From the NCBI GenBank assembly GCA_030036975.1, contig JASHSE010000273.1, positions 1 to 18,638 on the forward strand: a DNA stretch of 18,638 nucleotides, read 5' to 3'. Each line of letters begins with the position of its first letter. The first letter of the stretch is position 1. This document shows positions 1-6,931 of the stretch, in pieces. The notes under the pieces are model-generated. The model did no database searches. It was not told the origin of the DNA and saw only the letters and a program-made list of their open reading frames with translations. The stretch comes from Xanthobacteraceae bacterium (lineage in GTDB: Bacteria > Pseudomonadota > Alphaproteobacteria > Rhizobiales > Xanthobacteraceae). A program made the position numbers and the translations under genes.

Positions 1-2
1 AT

Positions 3-191
3 CTCAAGCGGCGCATTTCAGAGGCCGAGGCGATGCAGCGAGCGGCCGCATTGGCGCTTGAGCAGCGCACAGCAGAGTTGTGGGCTGTAAGGTCTCAATT
101 GCAGAGCGTCTATAAGACTCGCTCCTGGCGAATGACCGCGCCGCTGCGGAAGGCCGCTGCGTGGCTGAAGCGTCCTGCTTCGAGGGCGTGA
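3..191 (+). CDS. C-terminal end of a polysaccharide glycosyltransferase/methyltransferase-type protein (5' truncated)
   Basis: An open frame enters from the left edge and ends at TGA 189-191, giving 62 codons. The first half (about residues 1-35) is rich in Ala, Glu, Gln and Arg and looks like a helical or coiled-coil linker. The end contains YKTRSWRMTAPLR followed by a basic Ala/Trp/Lys tail. The motif SRSWRxTAPLR is a familiar C-terminal signature of large glycosyltransferases and methyltransferases from O-antigen and capsule loci, so the missing part is probably such an enzyme. The catalytic domain lies outside the window, so its chemistry cannot be stated. The gene converges on the minus-strand beta-helix gene, with 224 bases between the two stop codons. 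I see no clear terminator hairpin in that spacer. Confidence 0.7.
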   Translation, partial: LKRRISEAEAMQRAAALALEQRTAELWAVRSQLQSVYKTRSWRMTAPLRKAAAWLKRPASRA

Positions 192-415
192 TATCCACAC
201 CCTGGCCGATCCGCACGCAAATCCGCGGCCTGAGCTCCGTTGGCCGCAAGGCCGCTGAGCGGACTACCACACCGCGGCAAAGTGCAGAGCGGCCAGCGGG
301 CGGCCCACTTCCCCCGGGCGCAGCGCTGGCCGAGCCGTTCGAAAGGCGAACGAATGCACAGCCGACTGTCGTCCACGGCCGCGGCCGGCGCGACGGCCTC
401 TTGAACTCCGTCCCG

Positions 416-1366
416 CTATTGCTGCGGCATTGCAGCCGGGGTGGCGCCACCTGTGGTGCTGGAACCGATCTTGTTGTGGCCGTCGCTCAGGTAGCTTCCC
501 CCGCCGCCGAATGCGGTTCCAGCGTTATAGAAGCTATTGTTGCTGACGTTGACAGGGACGGAAGTGCCGGACGCAGCACTAATCGCCGTGGTGGTGGTTG
601 TAAAAATCGAGCTGTCGATATCGAGAGTCGAGCCCGACGCGGCTTGCGCCCCGATAGACAAATCCTGAAAGTTGGAATTGCTGACGGCTATCGCGCCGTT
701 AGTGCCGGCACTGACGCCAATTTGGGCTTGAGTACCGCCACTGCGGGTGCCGGCGAAACTAGAATCATACACCTGAACGATCCCGACACCGCCAGACGAA
801 CCGCTCACGCTGATGCCGATCGGGTTGTTGAAGAACGTCGAATTGCGCACCTGCACCGCCACGACAGAGCCGGTCGGCGAGACGGTGATGCCGCTGGTGT
901 TAAAACCGATGAAGGCGCAGGTGTCGCAGACGACCTGCGCTGCCGAGCTGACGCTGAGGCCGGTGACGCCGGCATTGCCGGGAGCGCTGCCGTTGCCGAG
1001 CAAGCCCTGGAACCGGATATTCTTGATGACGACCACGTCGGTCGATCCGGCGGCAACGTTGATGCCGTTGGTGCCGGCGACCAGAACCGAGGCGACTGCG
1101 CCGCCGCCGCCGTCGATGGTGATCGACTTGGTGATGGTCAGCGCGCCGAAGCCGCCAGCGTCAAGGTTGTCGATCTCGCCGCCGGCCGCGGTCTTGGCAA
1201 TGGCGCCGGCAAAGGTCTTGCACGGCGCGGTGCGGCTGCACGGATTGGCGTCGTCGCCGACGCCGGAGACCCACGTCCGCGTCGCCTGGGCGTGAGCCGG
1301 TGCGGTGTAAAGCGCGGATACGAGGGTCGTCCCCAAGATAGCCAAAGCTAGCGCAATCTTCCTCAT
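416..1366 (-). CDS. Secreted right-handed parallel beta-helix repeat protein
   Basis: The product is 316 residues. It begins with a clear Sec signal peptide: MRK, a hydrophobic stretch through about residue 22, and an AHA-Q signal peptidase I site near residue 26. The mature part is rich in Gly, Ser, Thr, Asn and Val, with recurring short strands such as LTITKSITIDGG, VVVIKNIRFQG, VQVRNSTFFNN and IAVSNSNFQDL. These are the rungs expected of a right-handed parallel beta-helix (pectate-lyase-like fold). Two Cys pairs (CSRTAPC near residue 43; CDTC in the middle) could form disulfides outside the cytoplasm. No catalytic residues of a polysaccharide lyase or hydrolase can be recognised, so the function is unknown. 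GGAGGAG lies about 5 bases before the ATG and supports the start. The gene is monocistronic and may not belong to the sugar pathway. Confidence 0.8.
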   Translation of the reverse strand: MRKIALALAILGTTLVSALYTAPAHAQATRTWVSGVGDDANPCSRTAPCKTFAGAIAKTAAGGEIDNLDAGGFGALTITKSITIDGGGGAVASVLVAGTNGINVAAGSTDVVVIKNIRFQGLLGNGSAPGNAGVTGLSVSSAAQVVCDTCAFIGFNTSGITVSPTGSVVAVQVRNSTFFNNPIGISVSGSSGGVGIVQVYDSSFAGTRSGGTQAQIGVSAGTNGAIAVSNSNFQDLSIGAQAASGSTLDIDSSIFTTTTTAISAASGTSVPVNVSNNSFYNAGTAFGGGGSYLSDGHNKIGSSTTGGATPAAMPQQ

Positions 1367-1983
1367 GTCACTCCTCCCACATGGCGACCTTATCGGCCGC
1401 CAAACGATGGATTGCCCTGCCGTGGAATAGCCCCAGCAATCCCGAGATGTCAGCGCAGAGCCGTCGGATAGTTCGCGCGGCGTTCATATCCGCGCCACCA
1501 TCCCGCCATCATACCAACACCACTGCGACGGGCAAGCCCGCGAAACGGGAGCCGGTGCAACGTGCTTACCATGCCACGAGCTTGTCGCGGGCTTGGCAAG
1601 CCTTTGACGGCGCTGTCGATTTTGACTTCGCGGACGCTCGGCACGCCATGCGCTGCAGCGCCGCATGGCCGATGGAAGCATCACCGGTGCAGGCGTCTTC
1701 GCTGTTGGTGCAGAAACAGCGCAAAGCCATCGTACAGGACAAGCCTTAGTCTTGCTGAGTCAAAAGTTCGGAGTGCCCATCAAGATGCTGCCGGAAACGC
1801 GGCGCTCATGGACCTGCCCTCCCCCCTTGCGGGAGAGGGCAACGCAGGACGCGCAACAAACTCGGCTCGGTGAGGGTTGCGGCCGCGACCCTCACCCACT
1901 TTTGTTGTTGAACCGCCGAGTCGCCCTCTCCCGCAAGAGGAGAGGGCACTATAACGCGCGCCGCGCTTTCTGACGCAGTAAGA
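1367..1983. other. Intergenic region without a supported gene
   Basis: These 617 bases lie upstream of the beta-helix gene (start 1366) and downstream of the phosphatase stop at 1984. I find no convincing coding region. The short open frames have atypical composition and no recognisable domains. A plus-strand stretch from ATG 1665 to about 1803 reads as MADGSITGAGVFAVGAETAQ and so on, and faintly resembles a decayed soluble-domain protein, but I cannot name the family. The right half holds the large inverted repeat annotated separately. Confidence 0.6.
1816..1947. repeat. 132-bp hairpin-forming dyad repeat with nested palindrome
   Basis: The outer arms GCCCTCCCCCCTTGCGGGAGAGGGC (1816-1840) and its near reverse complement (1923-1947) match at 23 of 25 positions. 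Inside, ACTCGGC (1860-1866) pairs with GCCGAGT (1915-1921). At the centre, GGTGAGGGT (1869-1877) and ACCCTCACC (1888-1896) flank a NotI-like palindrome GCGGCCGC (1879-1886). The whole element can fold into one long branched hairpin. Elements with CCCTCTCCCGC...GCGGGAGAGGG ends are common dispersed intergenic repeats in Bradyrhizobium and related genomes (recollection, not checked). It lies 3' of the minus-strand operon and could act as a transcript end or mRNA-stabilising structure there. No transposase is present. Confidence 0.8.
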
Positions 1984-2547
1984 CTAGCGCGAAGCAGGAT
2001 GGCCCGAGGCCGCAACGTCTTCTTCTCGGCTGAGAATGATCGCGGCGGCCTCAGGCAGCGATTTCACCACCATGTCCGGAAAGTTGGGGCCATCTTGCTG
2101 ATAGGAATAATCGATGAAGATGCTGAAACAGCCGGCGGCGCGGCCCGCTGCGACATCGCGCCAGCGGTCGCCGACCACGTAGCTTCGCGCCAGATCGATG
2201 CCGTGCTCGGCGGCCGCGGCGAGGATCAGGCCCGGTTTCGGCTTGCGGCAATCGCAACGCGCTGCGTCGTTGTGAAAGCAGGTCTTGATGTCATCGATGA
2301 GCAGGCGCGCCCGCACCATATCGTGCATGGCTTCGACCGTGGCCCGCTCCGTCAAGCCGTTGGCGACGTCCGGTTGATTGGTGATCACGATGACCAGATA
2401 GCCGCGCTCCTTGAGCCGCCGCACGGCATCGTCCACGCCGGGCAACAATCGGAACTGCGCGAGTGTCGTCGGCGCGACGGGGCGGCCATCGCGCTCCAGG
2501 TTGGCGTTGATGACGCCGTCACGATCGAGGAAAACAGCGCGGCGCAC
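1984..2547 (-). CDS. GmhB-like HAD-IIIA sugar bisphosphate phosphatase
   Basis: This 187-residue protein matches D-glycero-D-manno-heptose-1,7-bisphosphate 7-phosphatase (GmhB) in length and motifs. The HAD nucleophile motif is FLDRDGVIN, with D8 and D10. The second motif is VITNQPD (T56 to Q58). The family's zinc-binding set is C90, H92, C98 and C100, running directly into the lysine motif RKPKPG (101-106). The acidic motif is VVGDRWRD (D127). By family, the enzyme removes the terminal phosphate of an aldose 1,7- (or 1,8-) bisphosphate, leaving the 1-phosphate for nucleotidyl transfer. The partner would be the kinase/nucleotidyltransferase fusion at 8935-10485. The only available in-frame start is GTG 2547, with a weak ribosome site. 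The gene follows the radical SAM gene after 39 bases, so it is probably cotranscribed. The exact substrate (heptose, octose or other) is inferred. Confidence 0.85.
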   Translation of the reverse strand: MRRAVFLDRDGVINANLERDGRPVAPTTLAQFRLLPGVDDAVRRLKERGYLVIVITNQPDVANGLTERATVEAMHDMVRARLLIDDIKTCFHNDAARCDCRKPKPGLILAAAAEHGIDLARSYVVGDRWRDVAAGRAAGCFSIFIDYSYQQDGPNFPDMVVKSLPEAAAIILSREEDVAASGHPASR

Positions 2548-2586
2548 GTGTCGTCGCTTTTCTGGTCCGTCGGCCGCGCATGACGC

Positions 2587-3666
2587 TTACGGCAGGGCGA
2601 GGTCCTGGGCTTGGGCGGCATTTTGTTCGCCTCGTAGCGCATCCGGCGGCGGCTTGTGGCCGCCGAGCAGGTTGCCGGTCCAATTGTCGAGGCGATCGAT
2701 CAGGTTGTAGTAGCTGTATTCGGGCGAGCGGCGGATCAACAGACCGTCCTTCACCTCTTCGGAGTACTCGTACTGCGCCCAGCCGTTGCAGCCCTTGCAG
2801 AACGGCACCTTATCCCACTGCGCGGTCTCGTGATAATAGCGCGCCTTGGCGAATTCCTCGCCGTGCCAGATCGCTTCGACGCCCTTGTCGAACACGTTGC
2901 CCATGTCGGTGGCGCGCACGCCGTCCAGGCAGCAGAGCCGGACGCTGCCGTCATTGTGCACCGGCATGGTCTTGTAGATGACCGCGCAGGGCACGCGCTT
3001 GGGCGGTTCGATCATGTCGGGAAAGGTGCCGTTCTCGAACACGATGCCCATGCGCACCACGTCGACGACGCCGACCCAGCGGTCGACGAACGCCTGCTCC
3101 TCGTGGCGATTGGTGCCCTGCGTGGTGAACGAGACGCCGACCCGCGGGTGTTCGCGGTCGCCGCGCACGCGCAGCATCCGGAATACTGCGGCTTCGATCT
3201 TGGCGAGTTTGTCGACGCCGCGCACCTTCTTTAAGGTTTCCGGCGTGGTCGAATCCAGGCTGAACATGATCGAATCGACCTTGATCTGACAGAAGAACTC
3301 GGCGAGGTCCTCGGTCAGCGTCAGGCCGTTGGTGTTCATCGCGATGGCGATGCCGCGCCGCTTCATGTCGGTGAACACCTCGCGCAAGTTCGGAATGAGC
3401 AGCGGCTCGCCGTAGATGCTTGGCGCCACCATCGGCTGCTTTTTGGTGAACTCGTCGAGCATCTTGCGCGCGGCATCGAGATTCATGATGCCTTTGAGCG
3501 GGTCGATCTGGTCGTCGTCCTCGAGCCCCCAGACCGGGCACATGTGACAGCGCAGATTGCAACGGGTGGCGAAGTCGATCAGCAGGCGGTCCGGCATGTC
3601 CGGCACCGGCATCGGTTGCCAATTGTATCTGGGGTCGACCCAGTCCGCCTTGGACCAATCGCGCAT
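2587..3666 (-). CDS. Radical SAM protein with SPASM/twitch C-terminal domain
   Basis: The product is 359 residues. The radical SAM motif CNLRCHMC is at C36, C40 and C43 and ligates the SAM-binding [4Fe-4S] cluster. YGEP at 85-88 corresponds to the SAM-contacting GGE motif. MNTNGLTL (110-117) and FSLDST (135-140) are typical barrel strands. A C-terminal cysteine set (C227, C245, C246, C290, C293) fits an auxiliary-cluster SPASM/twitch domain. Family members act on peptides or perform sugar/aminocyclitol dehydrogenation, epimerisation or dehydration; the locus favours a carbohydrate substrate, which is inference. An ATG at 3711 would add 15 Arg-rich residues, but it lacks a ribosome site. The ATG at 3666 is preceded by AGGGA about 5 bases upstream, so I prefer it. 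A good sigma-70-like promoter lies just upstream. Confidence 0.85.
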   Translation of the reverse strand: MRDWSKADWVDPRYNWQPMPVPDMPDRLLIDFATRCNLRCHMCPVWGLEDDDQIDPLKGIMNLDAARKMLDEFTKKQPMVAPSIYGEPLLIPNLREVFTDMKRRGIAIAMNTNGLTLTEDLAEFFCQIKVDSIMFSLDSTTPETLKKVRGVDKLAKIEAAVFRMLRVRGDREHPRVGVSFTTQGTNRHEEQAFVDRWVGVVDVVRMGIVFENGTFPDMIEPPKRVPCAVIYKTMPVHNDGSVRLCCLDGVRATDMGNVFDKGVEAIWHGEEFAKARYYHETAQWDKVPFCKGCNGWAQYEYSEEVKDGLLIRRSPEYSYYNLIDRLDNWTGNLLGGHKPPPDALRGEQNAAQAQDLALP

Positions 3667-3728
3667 CGGTTCCCTGCCTCGCGCCGCTCCGCGCCGATCG
3701 CTGCGATACATTCAGACCGGTTCGGGCA

Positions 3729-3756
3729 TTTATAGCTGGTGCCGATGCAGTGACAA
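3729..3756 (-). promoter_or_regulatory. Candidate sigma-70 promoter for the radical SAM/phosphatase genes
   Basis: On the minus strand, TTGTCA (3756-3751) and TATAAA (3734-3729) are separated by 16 bases. Each hexamer matches the consensus at 5 of 6 positions. Transcription would start near 3722, leaving about 55 bases before the preferred ATG at 3666 but only about 11 before the alternative ATG at 3711. The -35 box overlaps one arm of an inverted repeat GTGACA-N14-TGTCAC (3750-3775), which could be an operator. It sits in the 186-base gap between the AAC(3)-like and radical SAM genes. Confidence 0.4.
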
Positions 3757-3852
3757 GGGCTTTTGCGTCTGTCACCGCAGCTGCATCAAGAGCGCCCGCA
3801 AGCGCCGAACGGCAGGTTTTCCTTCATTCGACGCCATCGGTCTGTTTGAAGG

Positions 3853-4632
3853 CTAGGCGACGGCAGGCTGCGGTTGCCGCAGCGTGGCGCGCGGATTCCC
3901 GATCAGCGCCGCGAAGACGTGCCGCAACAAATCGCGCAGCGCGACGACGGTATACGGACAGCCTTCGACGGTGCTGGTTTGCAGCAGGCCACGTTCGGCC
4001 AGCGCCGGCGCAAATTGCGGGAAATCGCGGTCGAGCCGCGGATGGCGCCGGATGCGCACCGGATGCACGACGCCGCTGCGGTCGCGGCAGTGATAAAGCT
4101 CCGCCTGCTCGGGTGGCCGCACATAGAGGTCGACGTTGATCACCTCCTCGGGCAGGTGGATCGCTGTGCAGCATTCCAGGCCGACGCCGATCATCAGCAC
4201 GTAGGCATCGTAATCGCGCATCAGACCATACGGGCTGTTGCCGGATACCGGCGTGCTGTCGACGTGGTGGCGCGACAGCAAAAGCGGCGCTGCCGGGCCC
4301 CAGCCGGCGACCGAGTGCGTCGGGTGAATGCTGCGCGCAACCGCGTAGCGGGTACGGAACACTTCCGTCAGAACGCCAGTGTGGGACGGCGTCGCCATTT
4401 CGTCCCAGTGCGGATTGTCCGGCGTCACGGTGCGCCAAGTCATGGTCGGCATGAAGAGATTGCCGGCGGCGAGATAGTCGAGCAGCGCCTCGATTATTGC
4501 TTCGGCGCGATAACCTTGGCGGCTCAAAGTCGCGATCGCGCTGTGCACCACGAGCGTCCCGTTGCGGGGCACGCCAAATCGTTCCAGGATGGGCAGCAGT
4601 GCCGCCGCTTCCCTTGATGGGCCGTGCGTCAT
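3853..4632 (-). CDS. AAC(3)-family N-acetyltransferase, probably a sugar N-acyltransferase
   Basis: This 259-residue protein has the signatures of the aminoglycoside 3-N-acetyltransferase (antibiotic_NAT) fold: LVVHSAI (27-33), LFMPTMTW (59-66), the histidine motif HPTHSVAGWGP (103-113), GNSPYG (131-136) and the strand LMIGVGLECCTAIHLPEE (146-163). The family transfers an acyl group from acetyl-CoA to an amino group. In surface-polysaccharide loci such homologues are thought to acylate amino sugars rather than to confer drug resistance. A natural substrate here would be the amino sugar made by the DegT-type aminotransferase at 16164-17429. I chose ATG 4632 because it overlaps the upstream acetyltransferase stop as ATGA (translational coupling). 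A frame extending to 4743 would run deep into that gene. Confidence 0.8.
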   Translation of the reverse strand: MTHGPSREAAALLPILERFGVPRNGTLVVHSAIATLSRQGYRAEAIIEALLDYLAAGNLFMPTMTWRTVTPDNPHWDEMATPSHTGVLTEVFRTRYAVARSIHPTHSVAGWGPAAPLLLSRHHVDSTPVSGNSPYGLMRDYDAYVLMIGVGLECCTAIHLPEEVINVDLYVRPPEQAELYHCRDRSGVVHPVRIRRHPRLDRDFPQFAPALAERGLLQTSTVEGCPYTVVALRDLLRHVFAALIGNPRATLRQPQPAVA

Positions 4633-5327
4633 TTGGCAACCGCCAAATCGGCCTTTGCCTTGATCGCCTCGATCATGTCGAGGCAGCGATCGATGTCGCG
4701 AAACGGCAAGCCGCTGAGCTGCGATAATTCCAGGTCCCACCATGTGAGCCGCAGCAAGCGCTCAATCGTCCGTTCCGGGAAGCGAAAGCGCTTGATGCTG
4801 GCCGGTACGCCGGCCACGACCGCGTAGGGCGGCACGTCCTTGGTGACGACAGAGCCGGCCGCGATGATCGCGCCGTCGCCGACGTTCACGCCGGCCATGA
4901 CGTTGACGTTATGCCCGGTCCAGACGTCGTTGCCGACGGTCACGTGCGCGAACATGTCGGGCGTGCGCTCGAGGCGCTTGAATTCGGCGTATTCTTCCAC
5001 CCAATCGAATGAATTGGGATGGTATTGGAACTCGTGGATGCTGAGCCAGTCCGACGGGTGATTGAACGGATTGATCGCGGTACGGGCGCCGATCGCGCAA
5101 AATGCGCCGATCGTAGCGCGGGCGATGAAGCAGTTTTCGTTCATGCCGAAATATTTGCCGGTGACGACGTCAGGACCGACCTGCGAATTCTTATTGAGGA
5201 ACAGCGGACCGCAAATGGTCGATTTGATGATTCGGGCGCCTGGATTAAGGCGCATGATGCCGTGCAGATAAGCCGGCGCGGTTCCGGTGTTCTCGTAAAA
5301 ATCTATTTTGGTTTCCGCGTACTTCAT
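4629..5327 (-). CDS. Left-handed beta-helix (hexapeptide repeat) acetyltransferase, CatB/xenobiotic type
   Basis: The product is 232 residues. Hexapeptide-repeat rungs run from about residue 29 to 160, for example ARIIKSTICGPLFLNKNSQVG, IGAFCAIGART and VTVGNDVWTGHNVNVMAGVNVGDGAIIAAGSVVTKDV in overlapping pieces. The loop NPFNHPSDW carries H90, the likely catalytic histidine of the CatB/VatD-type branch. The motif VPPYAVVAGVPASIKRFRF (165-183) closes the helix, as in most sugar O- or N-acetyltransferases. It would work as a trimer using acetyl-CoA. The coding frame is open up to 5534, but conserved sequence begins at MKYAETK, so ATG 5327 is chosen; its ribosome site is weak. It is the first gene of the minus-strand group and is coupled to the AAC(3)-like gene. 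Whether it acts on oxygen or nitrogen cannot be read from the sequence. Confidence 0.85.
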   Translation of the reverse strand: MKYAETKIDFYENTGTAPAYLHGIMRLNPGARIIKSTICGPLFLNKNSQVGPDVVTGKYFGMNENCFIARATIGAFCAIGARTAINPFNHPSDWLSIHEFQYHPNSFDWVEEYAEFKRLERTPDMFAHVTVGNDVWTGHNVNVMAGVNVGDGAIIAAGSVVTKDVPPYAVVAGVPASIKRFRFPERTIERLLRLTWWDLELSQLSGLPFRDIDRCLDMIEAIKAKADLAVAK

Positions 5328-5461
5328 TGGCGGCGGATAAAAGATTTGTCTGATCGGAAGTGATCTACCATGGCGGCATTGCGTTGAAAACCGGCTTGCA
5401 GGCGCAGGCTTGACGGTGAGCTTCGCCCCTGCCGAAGAATGCGGTCGTTCATCACTTGCTA

Positions 5462-5560
5462 TCAGAACTGATAGCTCGCAATGATACGCACTTGTCGCGG
5501 AAACAGCACGCTGGCCCCCGGCGTCGGCGTCCATTTGGGGCGCCCCACCTCCTCAGGCAT
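5462..5560 (-). pseudogene. Possible C-terminal remnant of a beta-barrel outer-membrane protein
   Basis: The last residues of a minus-strand frame ending at 5462 read TPGASVLFPRQVRIIASYQF and then stop. Alternating hydrophobic residues ending in a terminal Phe are the signature of the final strand of TonB-dependent receptors and other beta-barrel proteins. Upstream sequence in all three minus frames shows no further barrel strands, plug or signal peptide, so at most a fragment survives. The 5' boundary given is approximate. It could equally be a chance match, because the evidence is about 20 residues. Confidence 0.3.
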
Positions 5561-5831
5561 TTTGCCGAAGCGCATTTTCCGCGTTTGTCGGGTCGCCATT
5601 CTGGTGCGGTGCGCCGGCCGTGAAGGCGCGGCGGTTTTCCAAACGCGGCCGTGAATTTGCCGTTTGGGCGGTCCATCAGCCGCGCTCGCCGGCTGTGGCG
5701 ACCGGCCAAAGTTCCTTGCGCATTGGGCACGGTGGCGGTCAACGCCGGCCAATGTTCCATTTCTGACACAGGCGGCACAGGATCCTCGCATTTTACGCTC
5801 TCCACAAGGCGCGCCCGGCCATTGAGTTGGG

Positions 5832-5860
5832 TTGACGTAAAAGGCGAAATGTACCATAGC
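5832..5860 (+). promoter_or_regulatory. Weak candidate sigma-70 promoter for the plus-strand operon
   Basis: TTGACG (5832-5837) is followed after 17 bases by CATAGC (5855-5860). The -35 box matches 5 of 6 consensus positions, but the -10 box matches only 3. It would leave a leader of about 190 bases before the transaldolase ATG. No better pair was found by eye in this region. Confidence 0.25.
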
Positions 5861-6057
5861 GTCAGTGGGGAGGGCGGCAGAGAAAAGCCGAGAAAATGCT
5901 GGCAAATCGCGCTTGAGCCAGTGCCAATTTTCGACTGTTCCTCGCAGCCGCCGGCAGGCATCTGCCATCATCTAGAGGCGGCACTCGCAGTGGGTGCGGT
6001 TCCCGAATGATACGCTTCGGGGGGCCATCCGGTGAGGATGGGGCAAGAGGGGCGGTA

Positions 6058-6813
6058 ATGGAGCGGGTACAGCAGCTACGCGTCAAGTTGTTTGCCGATG
6101 GCGCCGATTTCGACGGCATCGTGGCGCTCGCCGCCAATCCGATGATCCGCGGCTTCACCACCAACCCGACGCTGGCGCGCAATGCGGGCGTGCGGAACTA
6201 CGAGGAGTTCGGGCGTAAGGTGCTCGCCGCTGTTCCGGACCGCCCGGTTTCGCTCGAAGTCTTCGCCGACGATTTTGCCGGAATGACCCGCCAGGCGCGC
6301 GCGATCGCGAGCTGGGGCAAAAACGTCAACGTCAAGATACCCGTCACCAACACCAACAGAGAGTTTTCCGGCGAGGTCATCAGGCGATTGTCCGCCGAAG
6401 GCATAAACGTCAACGTCACCGCCATAACCACCGTTAATCAGGTGCGACGCGTGGCTGACCATCTTTCGCCTGATGCTCCGGCAATCGTCTCGGTGTTCGC
6501 GGGACGGATTGCCGATACCGGGGTCGATCCCGTGCCAATGATGGTGGAGGCGGTCAAAGTCCTGCGGCAGCGCCCCAAGGCAGAGCTGCTGTGGGCCAGC
6601 CCCCGCGAGCTTCTCAACATCTTCCAGGCAGACGCCGTCGGCTGTCACATCATTACCGCCACCAAAGACGTCCTGGCGAAGCTCAGCCTTGTCGGCAAGG
6701 ATCTGGACGACTATTCGCTCGAAACCGTCAAGATGTTCCGACGCGATGCCGTTGCCGCCGGTTTCGAGATCGGGGATACGGTTGAAGCCTCGAGCGTGCG
6801 CGCTGTGGCTTGA
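6058..6813 (+). CDS. Transaldolase-family protein
   Basis: This 251-residue protein is of the transaldolase/fructose-6-phosphate aldolase class. FADGADFDG (12-20) carries the conserved acidic residue, FTTNPTL (33-39) is the family motif, and VNVKIPVTNT places the Schiff-base lysine at K93. SLEVFADD and the strand ITTVNQV complete the barrel landmarks. At this length it lies between the short F6P aldolases (about 220) and classical TalB (about 317). Such enzymes move or add dihydroxyacetone units between sugar phosphates. Within an NDP-sugar locus it could assemble a C7 or C8 ketose phosphate, as LmbR does in lincosamide biosynthesis; this is inference. I chose ATG 6058 because GAGGGG lies about 7 bases upstream. 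The ATG at 6007 would add a Gly-rich, non-conserved leader. Confidence 0.85.
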   Translation: MERVQQLRVKLFADGADFDGIVALAANPMIRGFTTNPTLARNAGVRNYEEFGRKVLAAVPDRPVSLEVFADDFAGMTRQARAIASWGKNVNVKIPVTNTNREFSGEVIRRLSAEGINVNVTAITTVNQVRRVADHLSPDAPAIVSVFAGRIADTGVDPVPMMVEAVKVLRQRPKAELLWASPRELLNIFQADAVGCHIITATKDVLAKLSLVGKDLDDYSLETVKMFRRDAVAAGFEIGDTVEASSVRAVA

Positions 6814-6858
6814 TGCAGGCGCTTGGCTTGGGCGGTAAGCAACTCGCGGAAAGGCCCG

Positions 6859-6881
6859 CCGCTAGCGTCTGCTGCTAGCGG
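6859..6881 (+). terminator. Hairpin between the transaldolase and first epimerase genes
   Basis: CCGCTAGC (6859-6866) and GCTAGCGG (6874-6881) form a perfect 8-bp stem around a 7-base loop. There is no following T-run, so it is not a classical Rho-independent terminator. It may act as an attenuating or RNA-processing structure in the 118-base gap, which is one of only two sizeable gaps in the operon. Confidence 0.3.
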
Positions 6882-6931
6882 GCAGCGATTGCAGCGCTGC
6901 ACCAGTTCAGGTTGGTGAGCAGGGAGCGTAA

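Larger units (their letters stand above)
5328..6057. other. Divergent intergenic region between the two operons
   Basis: These 730 bases separate the minus-strand acetyltransferase start (5327) from the transaldolase start (6058), so they should hold promoters in both directions. Overlapping open frames exist but none has recognisable domains along its length. Contents I can point to are a possible C-terminal fragment of an outer-membrane protein on the minus strand, a perfect 8-bp inverted repeat GCTATCAG-AA-CTGATAGC at 5458-5475, and a plus-strand promoter candidate at 5832-5860. Confidence 0.6.

Noticed and set aside
161..1351. Long plus-strand open frame antisense to the beta-helix gene
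   Set aside because: It has no recognisable domain, an Arg/Ala/Asp-rich composition and no ribosome site. The opposite strand has a signal peptide, a strong ribosome site and a clear beta-helix repeat pattern.
1381..1749. Possible 122-codon gene in the gap after the beta-helix gene
   Set aside because: No family resemblance, no ribosome site and composition unlike the neighbours.
2951..3775. Alternative minus-strand frame starting inside the AAC(3)-radical SAM gap
   Set aside because: It is a frame-shifted shadow of the radical SAM gene, with no motifs of its own.
3853..4632. Aminoglycoside resistance gene
   Set aside because: The fold is that of AAC(3), but coupling to another sugar acetyltransferase in a carbohydrate locus makes a resistance role less likely.
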